Shown here piece after piece: positions 24,476 to 34,650 of a stretch of 64,000 nucleotides of DNA. Source of the DNA: Desmodus rotundus (Eukaryota; Chordata; Mammalia; Chiroptera; Phyllostomidae); assembly GCF_022682495.2 (NCBI RefSeq), contig NC_071398.1, positions 87,211,398 through 87,275,397 of the forward strand. Direction: 5' to 3'. A program made the translations under genes and the position numbers. Below the pieces are notes generated by a model that was given only the letters and a program-made list of their open reading frames with translations, made no database searches and had not been told where the DNA came from. Numbering within the stretch: the first letter of the stretch is position 1; every line of letters starts with the position of its first letter.

Positions 24476-25379
24476 ATTAGTTTAAAGCTCCTTTTCCATT
24501 TTCCTCTTTTACTGGTTTCCCAGGTGTGAATGCTCTGTTTTGTTGGGCTCTAAGTCTTTGGCTTGTCTTCTGTATGTTGGATTCCTGAATGTTACATTCT
24601 CAAATTATTTGCTTTTCAAGGATTAACGTCCTGCAGTGGTCCTCGGAGTGAACTGGGCTGTGGTTGTCTCTCTATGGAGTGATTTTCCATGGCTTCAGAT
24701 CCTACGCTACAAAATTCAAGTTTTTCAGCTTGAGGTTTTAAGCCACATAAAATTCAGATTTACGCACAAACCATAAGGCTCTGGGCTCTTTGGCAGGTGA
24801 CTCTGCATTCATTCTTGACCAGGTATGGGTAGTTTATTTCTGGATGAGCCCATGGATAGTGGGCAGACATTTTCTCCTCTTTCAAAAATCCCAGTGATGG
24901 GGGTTTGTGCTCCCAGCACCATTTGTCCTTGGGTCTTTGATTCTTTTTCACCTCCATGGGTGCTCCCTTAATTTATAGCACTTGCAGGTTTACTTTTGTT
25001 GGTTTAGGGTTGAATCAATCGGAACAAAGATATTTAATGCACGATGGGATCATCAGAAACTGGGTGAGATCTAAGGAGTAAAAAAAAAGAAAAAGAAGCA
25101 ATGAGAAACAAGAATTCTGACCAGAAACCAGAATACTGAGCAAGCACAAAGGTCAGGGTTGCCCTGGAGGAAGGTGCCAGTCCAGTGTCAGGGTCGCCAG
25201 ACTGGCGTCCCACTCAGGTGGAAACTCCTCCATTAAGCCGAAGCCCTGGAAGGGAGCTAGAGTGGCTTCAGATCTGTAGTCCCCCTGGCCTCTCTGGAGA
25301 AAAGCGTTCGTTCCCAGGTTAGCGGCCCAGATCAAGTGCAGCCAAATGGGAGCATGCCATCCAAATTTAGCAAATACCC
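24476..25379. other. Unassigned sequence with a GC-richer patch
   Basis: The patch at 25140-25380 is higher in GC and keeps a minus-strand frame open for 137 codons (25153-25566), but that frame runs into antisense L1 ORF1-like DNA and so is not a gene. Nothing else supported. Confidence 0.35.
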
Positions 25380-26919
25380 GAGGAAATAAGGCACTTGACT
25401 CTGAGCCGATAGAAACAATAAACAGCAAAGTAGACACTAAAGAACTGCAGGCATTGAAATTATGTAATGCAGGATCTGAAATTCTACATGAAATGATTAA
25501 AACTATGAAATAAGTAAGGGTTAAAAATCTATGAAAGATGAATGGGCATATTTGTAGAAGAACCAAGACCTTTTAGCAATGAAAAATATAGCCACTGAAA
25601 CACAAAAGTCAACTAACCGGTTTAACATGGAAGAGAAGAATTGGAAGGTAAGTTTAAAGACATTATTCTGAGCATGGAACATAGGGAGACGAAGATATGA
25701 GAAATACAGAGTAGTTAAGAGGCATGGTGGGTACAGTAAAAACAAATCAACAAGTATTCAATTGAAGTTTAATTTTGAGAGAATGAAGGAAAGGCACTCT
25801 CCAAGTAAATACAGGTGAGACGTTTTAAAAATAATAAAGGTCATATGGCTGCAGATATATAGCACGTCGAGCAGGTTAATAAAAGGAAACCACACCTGTC
25901 CACAGTGTAGTGAACTGTAAAATATCAAAGGCAAATAGAAGGTCTTCAAAGCAGAGGAGAAGGACTACTTACAAAGGAGTGATAATTAGATTCATAGCTA
26001 ATTTCCATGTAAATAAATTTGAAAATGTCAATGAAATGGTTGCCACATTTCGAAAACTACACAAAGGAAATAAAATCTAAATATTATAATTGCTATCAGA
26101 TAATAGAAACTATTAAACTTTGGTTCTGTATGTACATGCCACCAAAATCTTAAGGAAGATAAACTATTCCAATGAAGTATAAAGCTTTTCAATTATTTAT
26201 TTTTTTTTTAGAAAATAAATGACAAAAATTTATTCAAGGATTTTTTGGGGTTTTTTTTTTGCTTTTCAAATATTTTTATGAAATGAGATTACATTGATAC
26301 CATAGCCAGCTGCATGAATTAAAAACAAAAATCCTGAATAACCCTTGCATTCTGGGAATAATCTGCTTATTCTCCTTCTTTGCTGGTATATTCTCTTTGT
26401 TCATATTGCATAGAATTTTTAAGCTCTTTAACATAATTTACCATATTTACATATCAAAAGAGAGAAATAAGTCATTATCCCAATAAGTTGAAAAGGCATT
26501 TCATAACAATTACATCCATTCTTAATTTATAAAACGTAAACCCTTAATTAAATAAAAGGGGATCAATGCTTCCTGAGTATTTAAAAATGTATCTCAAACT
26601 AAATGTCAACCTCCTGTGTAATGGGAAATGCTAGATACATCACCACTAATGTTAGGAATAAGACTGAGATGGCACAGTTATCTCTAACTTGACATTGATC
26701 TGCATTATGTATTAGTACATTTCACATTAGTCTGGCTGTAACAGACAATATAACTAGACAGAGGAGAGCAAGTAAACACATAAAATGGGAAGTAGGAAAT
26801 ACAATTATTGTTATTTGAGTATGATATATTGAGAGAACAAACTAACTGTAACAAATTAAAAACCTCAACAAATTAATTGTATCGAATTAATATATAGTAC
26901 TTGACTTTCAAATTATATA

Positions 26920-27041
26920 GGGTGGGGCAAAAGTAGGTTTACAGTGTGAGCATGTGAAACAGAGAGTTTATTCTTATATTATTTACTGTATTATTTTCCA
27001 CACAAACTACTATTAAATCTATATTTGTCCTACTATAACCC
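26920..27041. mobile_element. Mariner-type MITE, about 122 bp
   Basis: Left terminal repeat GGGTGGGGCAAAAGTAGGTT; the complement of the right end reads GGGTTATAGTAGGACAAATA and then matches on with 'atagatttaatagt' against 'agtaggtttacagt'. Both ends are bounded by TA (26918-26919 and 27042-27043), the mariner/Tc1 target duplication. No coding capacity. The middle is AT-rich ('tttattcttatattatttactgtatt'). I know this repeat type from bat genomes; the name is not certain. Confidence 0.75.
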
Positions 27042-27201
27042 TAATTAGAAGATATAATGAGAAAAATCTCTTTTTGTAATAGCAACAGAAGGGATAAAAT
27101 CCCTAGAAAAAAATGTTTAACAATGAATGTGTACAATCTATGTAAAGAAAAATGTGTTGAATAAGCAGGGAACATAAAAGAATAATTGAAAAAATGAAAA
27201 A

Positions 27202-27216
27202 GAAAATCATTTTCTT
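27202..27216 (+). repeat. Target-site duplication, left copy
   Basis: GAAAATCATTTTCTT, repeated perfectly at 27481-27495. Brackets an L1 3'-UTR piece. Confidence 0.85.
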
Positions 27217-27480
27217 TTTGTGCATGTGTCCTTTATAGTAGCTCCTGTAAACCCCTCTTCCCACTATCCCCTCCCCACTCCCCCCGGCTATTGTTAGATT
27301 GCCCTTAACTACAATGTCTCTGGTTATATTTTGTTTGCTTTTTTCTTTTGTTGATTATGTTCCAGTTAAAGGTGAGATCATATGGTATTTGTCCCTCACC
27401 GCCTGGCGTATTTCACTTAGCATAATGCTCTCCAGTTCTATCCATGATGTTGCAAAGGGTATGAAAATGGAAAAAAAAAA
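27217..27480 (-). mobile_element. L1 3' region piece, antisense, bounded by a 15-bp direct repeat
   Basis: The plus strand carries the L1 complement GTATTTCACTTAGCATAATG with 'ctctccagttctatccatgatgttgca' (27408-27454) and the bat-type 3' UTR 'gtgcatgtgtcctttatagtagctcctgt'. On the minus strand the sense sequence stops at '...aaggacacatgcacaaaaa', which I place well before the usual L1 3' end. So the piece is truncated at both ends yet still flanked by a perfect duplication. An A10 run at 27471-27480 sits on what would be the 5' side. Confidence 0.75.
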
Positions 27481-28070
27481 GAAAATCATTTTCTTGGGTA
27501 AATATCAGTTATTTCTAAATTAATTTACACATGTAACATGCTCACAATAGAAAGTAGTAACCAGATTTTTTACACCAAGAACACTTACTCTAAAATTCTT
27601 AAGAAAAAACAAATGAGCCAGAGATATTGTTTTTTAAATATGAAAAACAGTCATACAAAAACATATTATAAAGCTATAATAATTAAAACAAAGAGTAATA
27701 AATGTCTGAATGAACAGACAGGTGGCACAAACTATAAGGTTCAGAAATAGATCTAAATATATGTGAGAATCAAGCATATGAGAAAAATGTTATTTCAAAT
27801 CAGTGAGAAGAAAAGGAGAATTATAAATGTATTGTGTTGACAGAGAAGCCACTTTAAAAAAAGAAAGATTTGTTACATCATCCCTTCTACCACATAAATT
27901 AAATTTAGTTCACTACTAAATATTTAAATTAAAAAAATAAAATCCATGTTGGGAGGTTTTTCTAAGCATAAATTAAAAGCCACACATCAAAAGAAAAGAA
28001 CTGATAAACTTGATTACCTGAAAGAAAACAGGCAAGACAATTCACTATAATATAGTGTTAATTGTCAGTC

Positions 28071-28084
28071 AAAAAGTCAAAAGA
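28071..28084 (+). repeat. Target-site duplication, left copy
   Basis: AAAAAGTCAAAAGA, repeated perfectly at 28293-28306, brackets the sense SINE. Confidence 0.9.
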
Positions 28085-28292
28085 GCCCTGACTGGTGCAG
28101 CTCAGTTACTTGGGAGTCGTCCTGCAAAGTGAGAAAGGTCACCAGTTCGATTCTCGGTCAGGATACAAACCTGGGTTTCAGGTTTGGTCCCAGGTCAGGG
28201 TGTGTATGAGAAGCAACAGGTCAGTGTTTCTCTGCCCCTCTTCCTCCCTTTCCCTCTCTCTAAAAATAAATAAATAAATATAGTCTTTTAAG
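28085..28292 (+). mobile_element. VES-type bat SINE, sense
   Basis: Begins GCCCTGACTGGTGCAGCTCA, has a tRNA-like B box (CAGTTCGATTCTCGGTCAGG, 28143-28162), then 'gtgtatgagaagcaacaggtcag', a CT-rich stretch and an A-rich tail with AAATAAATAAATAAATA. Flanked by a perfect 14-bp target duplication, so it is fairly young. Inserted in the old L1 ORF2. Confidence 0.92.
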
Positions 28293-28870
28293 AAAAAGTC
28301 AAAAGATATTTTCAAGTAGTATCATGGACAAAGAGATTTGACACATCTCAAAAGCCTACAAACCATCATGAGCCCACCTAACAACCAAGCAGAAAAAAGG
28401 TGAACACACACAGAAAAAAGTAAGTATCAAGTAAATATGAATGACTCGTAAACATAAAACGAAGTTTAACTTCACATGCAGTAAGCGAAAGGAAAAACAT
28501 TTGGGGAATCATAAAAGAAAATACGTTGATATCTATGTTATCAAAAGTTTGGGAGAAAAGACTCTCAAATTACTGGTGGCAGTTAAAATTGATGCAAACA
28601 TTATGAAAAACAATTTTGAATGTATGTGAATACTACAGATGTACATAATCCCAGGCCCAGCGATTCTACTTCCAGCTCATTCTGAGATATGTAGACGGAT
28701 AATGTCTATGTCTAAGGGGACTTATTACAATGTTTTCAGATAACAAAACATTGGAAATAACGTAAATGTCTATTATCACAGGTGTGGTGAAATCGGTTAT
28801 TGTGCACGCATTGCTATGTAGTCATGGCGAAAAGCAATTCAATATATATTCCTATGAAAGTCTAGATCGG

Positions 28871-29065
28871 GGGTGTCCAACCTTTCGGCATCTCTGGGCC
28901 ACACTGGAAGAAGAGAGCTGTCTTGGGCCACCCATTAAATACATTGCTACATATAATCACACAAAAAACCTCATAATGTTTTAAGTAAATTTATGATTTT
29001 GTGTTGGGCTATATTCATACCCATTCTGGGCTGCATGCAGCCCGTGGGGTGCAGGTTGGACACCC
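28871..29065 (+). mobile_element. MER30-like hAT-Charlie non-autonomous element
   Basis: Perfect 12-bp terminal inverted repeats: GGGTGTCCAACC at 28871-28882 and its complement at 29054-29065. Inside are CTGGGCCACACTGGAAGAAG (28894-28913), CTGTCTTGGGCCACCC (28918-28933), CTCATAATGTTTTAAGTAAA (28970-28989), TTTGTGTTGGGCTATATTC (28998-29016) and GGGCTGCATGCAGCCCGTGG. This follows the MER30 consensus that I remember. About 195 bp, no open frame. I found no clear 8-bp target duplication, so outer limits may be off by a few bases. Confidence 0.7.
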
Positions 29066-29129
29066 TCGGAGGTGACACCATAATATAAGTTCCTCGTTGG
29101 AATGTAACTTTCATAACTAAACCAAATGG

Positions 29130-29235
29130 TCCACAGGTTCAGGAATTTTTTTCCTATTTAATTCACTGTTGTACCTATAACAACCTCGGTACGTAGTAGA
29201 GCTTAAAATGCTTACTAAATGAGTTAAATGGTTAT
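29130..29235 (+). mobile_element. L2 3' end fragment
   Basis: 'ttaattcactgttgtacctataacaacctcggtacgtagtagagcttaaaatgc' follows the L2 end (gttcactgttgtatccccagcgcctagcacagtgcc...agtaggtgctcaa). Strongly diverged. Confidence 0.45.
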
Positions 29236-30214
29236 ATGCAGAGGAAAGCAAGATGTGGAATGTACTGAGCTTGAGATATCAAAAGGGGAGCTGATTGAAG
29301 GTGTTTACTGGGTCATTGGAAATATGACTCTAGAGTCGAAGGTAAAAACTCAGAATCATCAGTTAAATCCACAGACATGTGTTTAGAAGGGACAGGGGAT
29401 TTATTACTAGGTGGCATAAGTTGGTAACAGGCAGACAGAGAAGGAAGGGTCAATAAGGGAGCAGAGCCATAGATGGTAATCTGGGCACAAATGGTATTTG
29501 GAGCCAAACAAGGGGCTTTTGAGAGAATAAGCAACTGCATCAAATGCCGTAATGATATAAAAATAAGAACAGCAAACAAGACCAAAACGTGCCCTCTGGA
29601 TTGGTAGTTAAGACCACAGATTCAGCTGAGTGTCGGTAGCAGAAGGCTGGTTGGTAAGGACTAGAGGAGATGAAGGAAAGAAAAGTGAAAACTAAAAGTT
29701 ATGCTAGTATTTTTGATGTTTGCCCCTGGGGGAGGGTGGAGAGAGAGGGTTTCATAGGAAAACATATATGCTGGTCACAAGGAAATTTAGCTCACTTTGG
29801 TCTAGACCCAATGGTAAACTCTTACCATCAATGAACTAGGGATCCCTTCCAGAACAAAATGACCCCTAAGTTCACACTTTGGCACACTTCTTTAAAAAAT
29901 AAAGCACTTCAGGGCTTTGAGATATTTCTCCAAATTGCTTTGAGAAATGTCTCCAAATTGCTTTGAGAAATGCATGGGTCTCAGTGTGGACCGAGAAATG
30001 TAGAAGGTGAACATGGACCATCTTTTCATGTCATAGGGAAGAAGCTCTCCAGCCTAATAGGGCCATGCCATTTGTTCATGAAAATGGAGCAAATTTAAAA
30101 GGGCGCTATTCACTAAAATTGGGACAATGTGAGTAAGATAATAACTGCAGTGGCCTGAAATTCTTGAAATGTTTCAGCCCCTGAATTCATAATGATAAGA
30201 AAATAGTTACCTAG
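29236..30214. other. Unassigned sequence, includes a 23-bp tandem duplication
   Basis: The unit TCTCCAAATTGCTTTGAGAAATG occurs twice in direct contact at 29927-29949 and 29950-29972, without mismatch. The rest may hide diverged L2 antisense but I cannot support it. Confidence 0.4.
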
Positions 30215-30570
30215 AGATTCAGGGAAGGCCTCTGAAAGCCACAGGTAAGCTGAAACTGAGGGCTAATAGGAAAGAGCTAGTGAAGACAATGGGGAGAGTG
30301 TAATAGGTGCACAGCCAGAGAGTGGAACCCAGTCTTTTGTGGCTGGAAGAGAGTGGGTGGAAGGAGTGGAGAAATGAGGCTGGAGAAATATACGGGGCCA
30401 ACCATTCAGGGCCATGTGGTCATGCTAATGCCTTGATCTTTTATTCTAAATGCAATAGAAACTTCTTGAAAAGTTTTATGCAGGGAAGGAATGTAATCAT
30501 ATTTGCAGTTTTAAGAGATCACCCTGGCTGCTGTATGGCCAATGGATTGGAGGAGTCAAGAGCAAAATCA
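30215..30570 (-). mobile_element. L2 LINE fragment, antisense
   Basis: Plus-strand order 'gggaaggcctctgaaagcc', 'ggccatgtggtcatgctaatgcc', 'agggaaggaatgtaatcatat', 'agatcaccctggctgctgta' (30519-30538) is the complement of L2 ORF2 in the correct order (ggcctcactgag... gtgacatgatctg... ggatcactctggctgctgtg). Confidence 0.65.
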
Positions 30571-30615
30571 GAGAGAGAGAGGGAGAGAGAGGGAGGGAGG
30601 GAGCGAGAGGGAGAG
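30571..30615. repeat. GA-rich microsatellite
   Basis: GAGAGAGAGGGAGAGAGAGG and GGGA units. Produces chance frames on both strands. Confidence 0.8.
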
Positions 30616-30705
30616 TTAGGGGCTCCTGCAAGTGAGAGAAGAAACCGGCTAGGTTGGAGAAGCACTCGTGGAATTCCATTCTCCGTCAGCGTGAAATAAA
30701 CAACT

Positions 30706-31000
30706 AGAACAGGAACAGAATCACAGAAATGGGGATCACATGGAGGGTTATCAGCGGGGAGGAGGAGTGGGGGAATGGAGGAAAAGGTACAGGGTATAAG
30801 TAGCATAAATGGTAGGTACAAAATAGACAGGGGGAGGTTAAGAATAGTATAAGAAATGTAGAAGCCAAAGAAGTTCTATGTGCGACCCATGGACATGTAC
30901 TAATGGGGGGGTGCAGCTGAGGGGGGCAGGGCAGAGGGGAATAAGGGGGGGAAATGGGACAACTGTAATAGCATAATCAATAAAAAATATTTTTAAAAAA
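30706..31000 (+). mobile_element. 5'-truncated bat L1 3' UTR, about 295 bp
   Basis: Reads 'agaacaggaacagaatcacagaaatgggg', then G-rich sequence, CCCATGGACATGTACTAATG (30885-30904), GGACAACTGTAATAGCATAA (30957-30976) and ends 'tcaataaaaaatatttttaaaaaa'. Flanking 13-bp imperfect duplication: GAAATAAACAACT (30693-30705) and GAAATAAGCAATT (31001-31013). The G-rich 3' UTR and poly(A) end mark a lineage-specific L1, dead on arrival because of 5' truncation. Confidence 0.8.
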
Positions 31001-31013
31001 GAAATAAGCAATT

Positions 31014-32588
31014 GAAGAAAAGCCTGTTGCCCTCCGGGGTATAATCTTCTAAGTAGCTGATAAAACAAACCCTTTTATCCTATTCTGCTCCTATCAGCAA
31101 CTGGATGCAGCATAGGTTTCTCTGAGAGAAGATAGACACCACGTAACTTTTATATTTAAAATAAAAACTTAGGAGGCTCTTTTCTGTCTAGTAGAGTGAT
31201 AGCACCTTGCTTTTAAAGTCTTCTGAACAGATAAAATGACTTAGTGTTACAGTTTGTTTTTGCCTTTTCTGAAGTAATGTATAGACCTTTCAAAAAGTGG
31301 TTTGGAATCAGAGCCTTTGTGTTTTTTACTAAATTCATATAATGGAAAATAACTATTTCTATGTGAAAAGGAGCTGTTTCTCCCCTTGAGAGACACATGT
31401 GAGCAGGCTCCTCCTCAGCTGAGATGCCCTGTAGGGCAGTGTCAGTGTTGATGGCTAGTGCCCATTAGTTGTTGCCTCCGTTCTGATGGGCCAGTGCTGA
31501 CGCACTCATGTTTGTTAAATACTGAAAACTCACTCTGTGCATGTATATTACCATGCCATTTCCAATTGTCATTCGGAACACATTTCAATTAATTCACTCT
31601 TTATATGGTTGGACTTAATGGTTGAGAATAGGCAACATTCACACACTACCTACCATCCCTTGGGGGGACAGGGAAGGAAGATTGTTAAAGAATAGGTTAT
31701 AGGTGGTCTTTCTTGAAGTCTCTATTTTCCAGTATGCTTGGTTATTCTCCACGGAAAACAAGACTTCAATGGATTTGCTTCTCATGCTTTTCTTCCTTTT
31801 TTGAGATGATATTACTGTTTTCTTTTTTAATGGAGACGCTAATTTCTTGCCATATTGTAATTGGGAAAAAAGAAGCCAGGAGGATTTTTCTCAACAGGAG
31901 CCAACATAGATCTATGGGTTAACAGTCACAGTATTAACTGTCCTTTGCTCTTTTGTTGCACGAGTTTGCATTTTTTACCATTCCTGCTAATCCTTTGGTA
32001 GTTTGTGGGGTACCCGGCAGAAGTGTGATGTTTTGGATATTTTCAATAGGGACATTCTTTAAAGATGGTTTTGTGCTGTCAACAGCATTAATAATGCTTG
32101 TTACCAAATTTGTTGAATAAGTGTATCAAGCTTTGAAATATCATTAATAATGAAAGAAAATCTCACTACAAAGTTGTTTAGACCTCTTTCTTAAGTGGCT
32201 TGTAAATTGGTTAAACCTAGTCACCAACACTCACTTTCTTGTGGGGCTCGTAGGCCATCTCAGAAGTCAACTTCAAAAGACAGATGCCCAACACATTTTC
32301 AATATTAATACCTTTAGATGTTAGTGGCTTTCCAGGGTGATTATTGAATGATGTACTCATTTGGATGTGTGAATTCCAGTATTTGCTTTATACTTTATTC
32401 TTTGTTCCTACCATATTCACTCAAACACATAATTAGGATTTTAAAAAATCCTCAATTAAAAGTCATATGTAGGATAGCACCTCTTAATTTCATTGTGTAA
32501 GTCCGCCGGTCTGCCCACCTCTAATCTCCTACTGTAAGCAATCACATCGCCATAGGGATGAAAGGACTTAATCATTCCAATTATATTT
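31014..32588. other. Unassigned AT-rich sequence
   Basis: No gene or named repeat. Short frames only. Confidence 0.35.
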
Positions 32589-32809
32589 ATTTATTTATAA
32601 AATCCTCACTCAAGGGTATATTTACTGATTTTTAGAGAGAGGGAGAAACATCAGTGTGGGAGAGAAACATCGATCAGTTGCCTCCCATATGCGCCCCACT
32701 AGAGATCAAACCTGTGACTTAGGACAGGTCCTGGGATGGAACCACCTGGACACCAGCCTTTTGGTGTCCAGGTCAACGCTCCAACTAACTGAGTCATCCA
32801 GCCAGGGCC
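32589..32809 (-). mobile_element. VES-type bat SINE, antisense
   Basis: Left side has the VES tail complement AATCCTCACTCAAGGGTATA (32601-32620) and GATTTTTAGAGAGAGGGAGA (32627-32646), then the tRNA-like body and, at the right end, CATCCAGCCAGGGCC (32795-32809). Flanks share an imperfect duplication (CATTCCAATTATATTT near 32573 and CATTTCAACGATTTTA near 32810). The tail differs from the 19-kb and 28-kb copies, so a different subfamily is likely. Confidence 0.88.
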
Positions 32810-34305
32810 ATTTCAACGATTTTAAATGACCCAGTTTTATCTTTAATCACAGAAAGCATGTTTTCATTGATAGATGATAGTTGGATACTGGCTATTAAGA
32901 GTGTATTTTTAACTTCACATAATTGTCGTGCATCTTCAGACAGATAGAAGTTATACTGGGGCACGCATGTGCAGTGCTTATGATTCAGCCTGTAAACCTC
33001 AGCGTTTAAGAAATAGGATTTGCTTTTTCTATTAAGTGAACTTAACTTTTATTTCAAGTTCCCTATTTTACCTGAGAGAAGTTCAGTCTTGATCAGTCTG
33101 AGGTTTCTTCCATTGTTTCAGGATCTGTTCAGTCAATTCAGGGTCTTCCCAAATCCCGGGTTTGCGTCTAGGTTCTGGAGTTTTCCGTGGTTTATGTCCC
33201 TGACATGGATCTTTTGACATCTGTGTTGGTAGCATTTGCTGTGTCCTTTCTGGTCACTGAGTCCTTACAGGTTGTGTCCTCCTTGTCCTAAACATCAGGC
33301 CTCTTCAGGTCTGCTTGGCAGTTTCTGGGCCCCGCGGAGGAGACACCAGAACTGTGTGGCTGCTCCCTTGTGCATTCTGGGTCCACAGAGGATTCTCTGA
33401 TGTTTTAGTCTCCTTTTGCCTGGGCACTGTGTGCCATCATGGCTGCTCACATACTACTGTGCTGAGCTGGGCGTAGTGCATTTTAAAGGAATGTGTGCCT
33501 TGCTGGGGTCCTCTGAAGCACGTTTCAGGTCGCAAAGCCTGCCTGGGGGTACCCTTCCTCCAACTACTGGACTTGGCCAGGGGCGGGGGTCCCTTTATAA
33601 GGATTTAGGAGCATCTAATCTCTTTTCCTCTCTCTGATTTTCCTCTCCTTTTCCAGTCCAGATAACCTTTATGTTCTGTAAGACTGAAAAGAAAAAACCC
33701 TTAGATTTTATACATTACTATTTTTCCCACTTTATGTTTATATATGGCCTTTGATTTTTGAAACTCCAAAGTCAGTGATTTACTTCTTTGTTCTTCTTTC
33801 CTTCCTGGAAGCTCTAAGTCTGGAAGTGGCTTTTTCACTGAGGGTAGAGTCCCATGAGTAAACATGAATTGCTAGGAATGAAGGGAAAGAGTTCAGTTAT
33901 AAAATATTCAAGAATGAATAGTACGATTGTTTTACACACGGCTTTCCACAGCCTACAGGGTTGTAAGCCGAAGGAAGTGACCCTAAAATGTGAGCCTTCC
34001 ACTTTAATGCAGCGGTCGCTACTGTGAAATAGCTGTGTAAACCCCTTCCAAATGATCAATCTCGCATTACATGAACTTTCTCTCAGGCTTAGTTTGTTGT
34101 TGTATATATTTTTTCCCTGTGCAGTTGCATTAGGAAGGAAATTTATTCTCGGAAACACACGGGTCTTTGGGCTCCAGCCCGGCCTGTCTTACAAAGACAC
34201 TGCTCTATGTACTGCTCTTTGACAAAGAGAGTTCCTGCTGTAGTAGCTGAACTAGTCAGTTCAGTGACCCTTTAATGAATTGTCTTCTAATATATGCCCC
34301 CTGGC
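32810..34305. other. Unassigned sequence
   Basis: A GC-richer patch lies at 33290-33600 with a 73-codon plus frame, no domain recognised. No exon supported. Confidence 0.35.
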
Positions 34306-34322
34306 CATAAGTATATCACTTT
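34306..34322 (+). repeat. Target-site duplication of the next SINE, left copy
   Basis: CATAAGTATATCACTTT. The right copy, CATAAGTATGTCACTTT, is split: CATAAGTA at 34643-34650 and TATGTCACTTT at 35339-35349, because a mariner element landed inside it and duplicated the TA. Confidence 0.85.
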
Positions 34323-34421
34323 CTTTTTTTATCCTCACTTGAGAACATTTTAAAGTTGCTTTTAGAGAGAAAGGTGGGGTGGAGGGGGGGGAGAGAGAGA
34401 GACAAAGAAAGAGACAGAAAA

Positions 34422-34454
<33 letters not shown>

Positions 34455-34642
34455 CAAACACTCATGTTAGAGAGACAAGCATCGAATCAGTTGCCTCCTA
34501 TCTGCACCTGCACAGGGGATCATATGTGCCTGGACTTGGGATCAAACCAACAACCTAGGTATGTGCCCTGAGTGGGAATTAAACCCACAACCTTTCGGTT
34601 ATGGGATGATGTTCTAACCAACGGAGCCACATCAGCCAAGGC
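34323..34642 (-). mobile_element. VES-type bat SINE, antisense, with expanded GA stretch
   Basis: Left end TTTTTTTATCCTCACTTGAG (tail complement), then a GA-rich block at about 34375-34455 that has grown into a microsatellite (GAGAGAGAGAGAGAGAAAGA), the linker ATCGAATCAGTTGCCTCCTA (34482-34501), tRNA-like body and the head complement ending CACATCAGCCAAGGC. Flanked by a 17-bp duplication with one mismatch. At 320 bp it is longer than the other copies, mostly due to the GA expansion. Confidence 0.9.
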
Positions 34643-34650
34643 CATAAGTA

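Larger units (their letters stand above)
25380..28866 (+). mobile_element. Old sense-strand L1 LINE, ORF1-like and ORF2 pieces, broken by later insertions
   Basis: The left part resembles L1/HAL1 ORF1 ('tagaaacaataaacagcaaag', GCAGAGGAGAAGGACTACTT 25952-25971, ACAAAGGAGTGATAATTAGA 25972-25991). ORF2 pieces follow: a 'gtaaataaatttgaaaatg' linker near 26010, 'aagttgaaaaggcatttcat' (26484-26503) and 'gtaatgggaaatgctagatac' in the RT region, 'aaaacatattataaagctataataattaaaac' (27657-27688), GACTGATAAACTTGATTACC-type phrase near 28000-28019, and the 3' part 'gaaaagcaattcaatatatattcctatgaaa' (28830-28859). Stops and frame breaks throughout. Four younger insertions sit inside or at its end (26920-27041, 27217-27480, 28085-28292, 28871-29065). 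Confidence 0.7.

Noticed and set aside
25153..25566. 137-codon minus-strand frame with hydrophobic N-terminal part
   Set aside because: The hydrophobic part is the antisense of an L1 ORF1-like region, so the frame is not an independent gene.
29280..29720. Possible antisense L2 upstream of the 30.2-kb L2 fragment
   Set aside because: Order relative to the 30.2-kb fragment is wrong for one element and the resemblance is weak.
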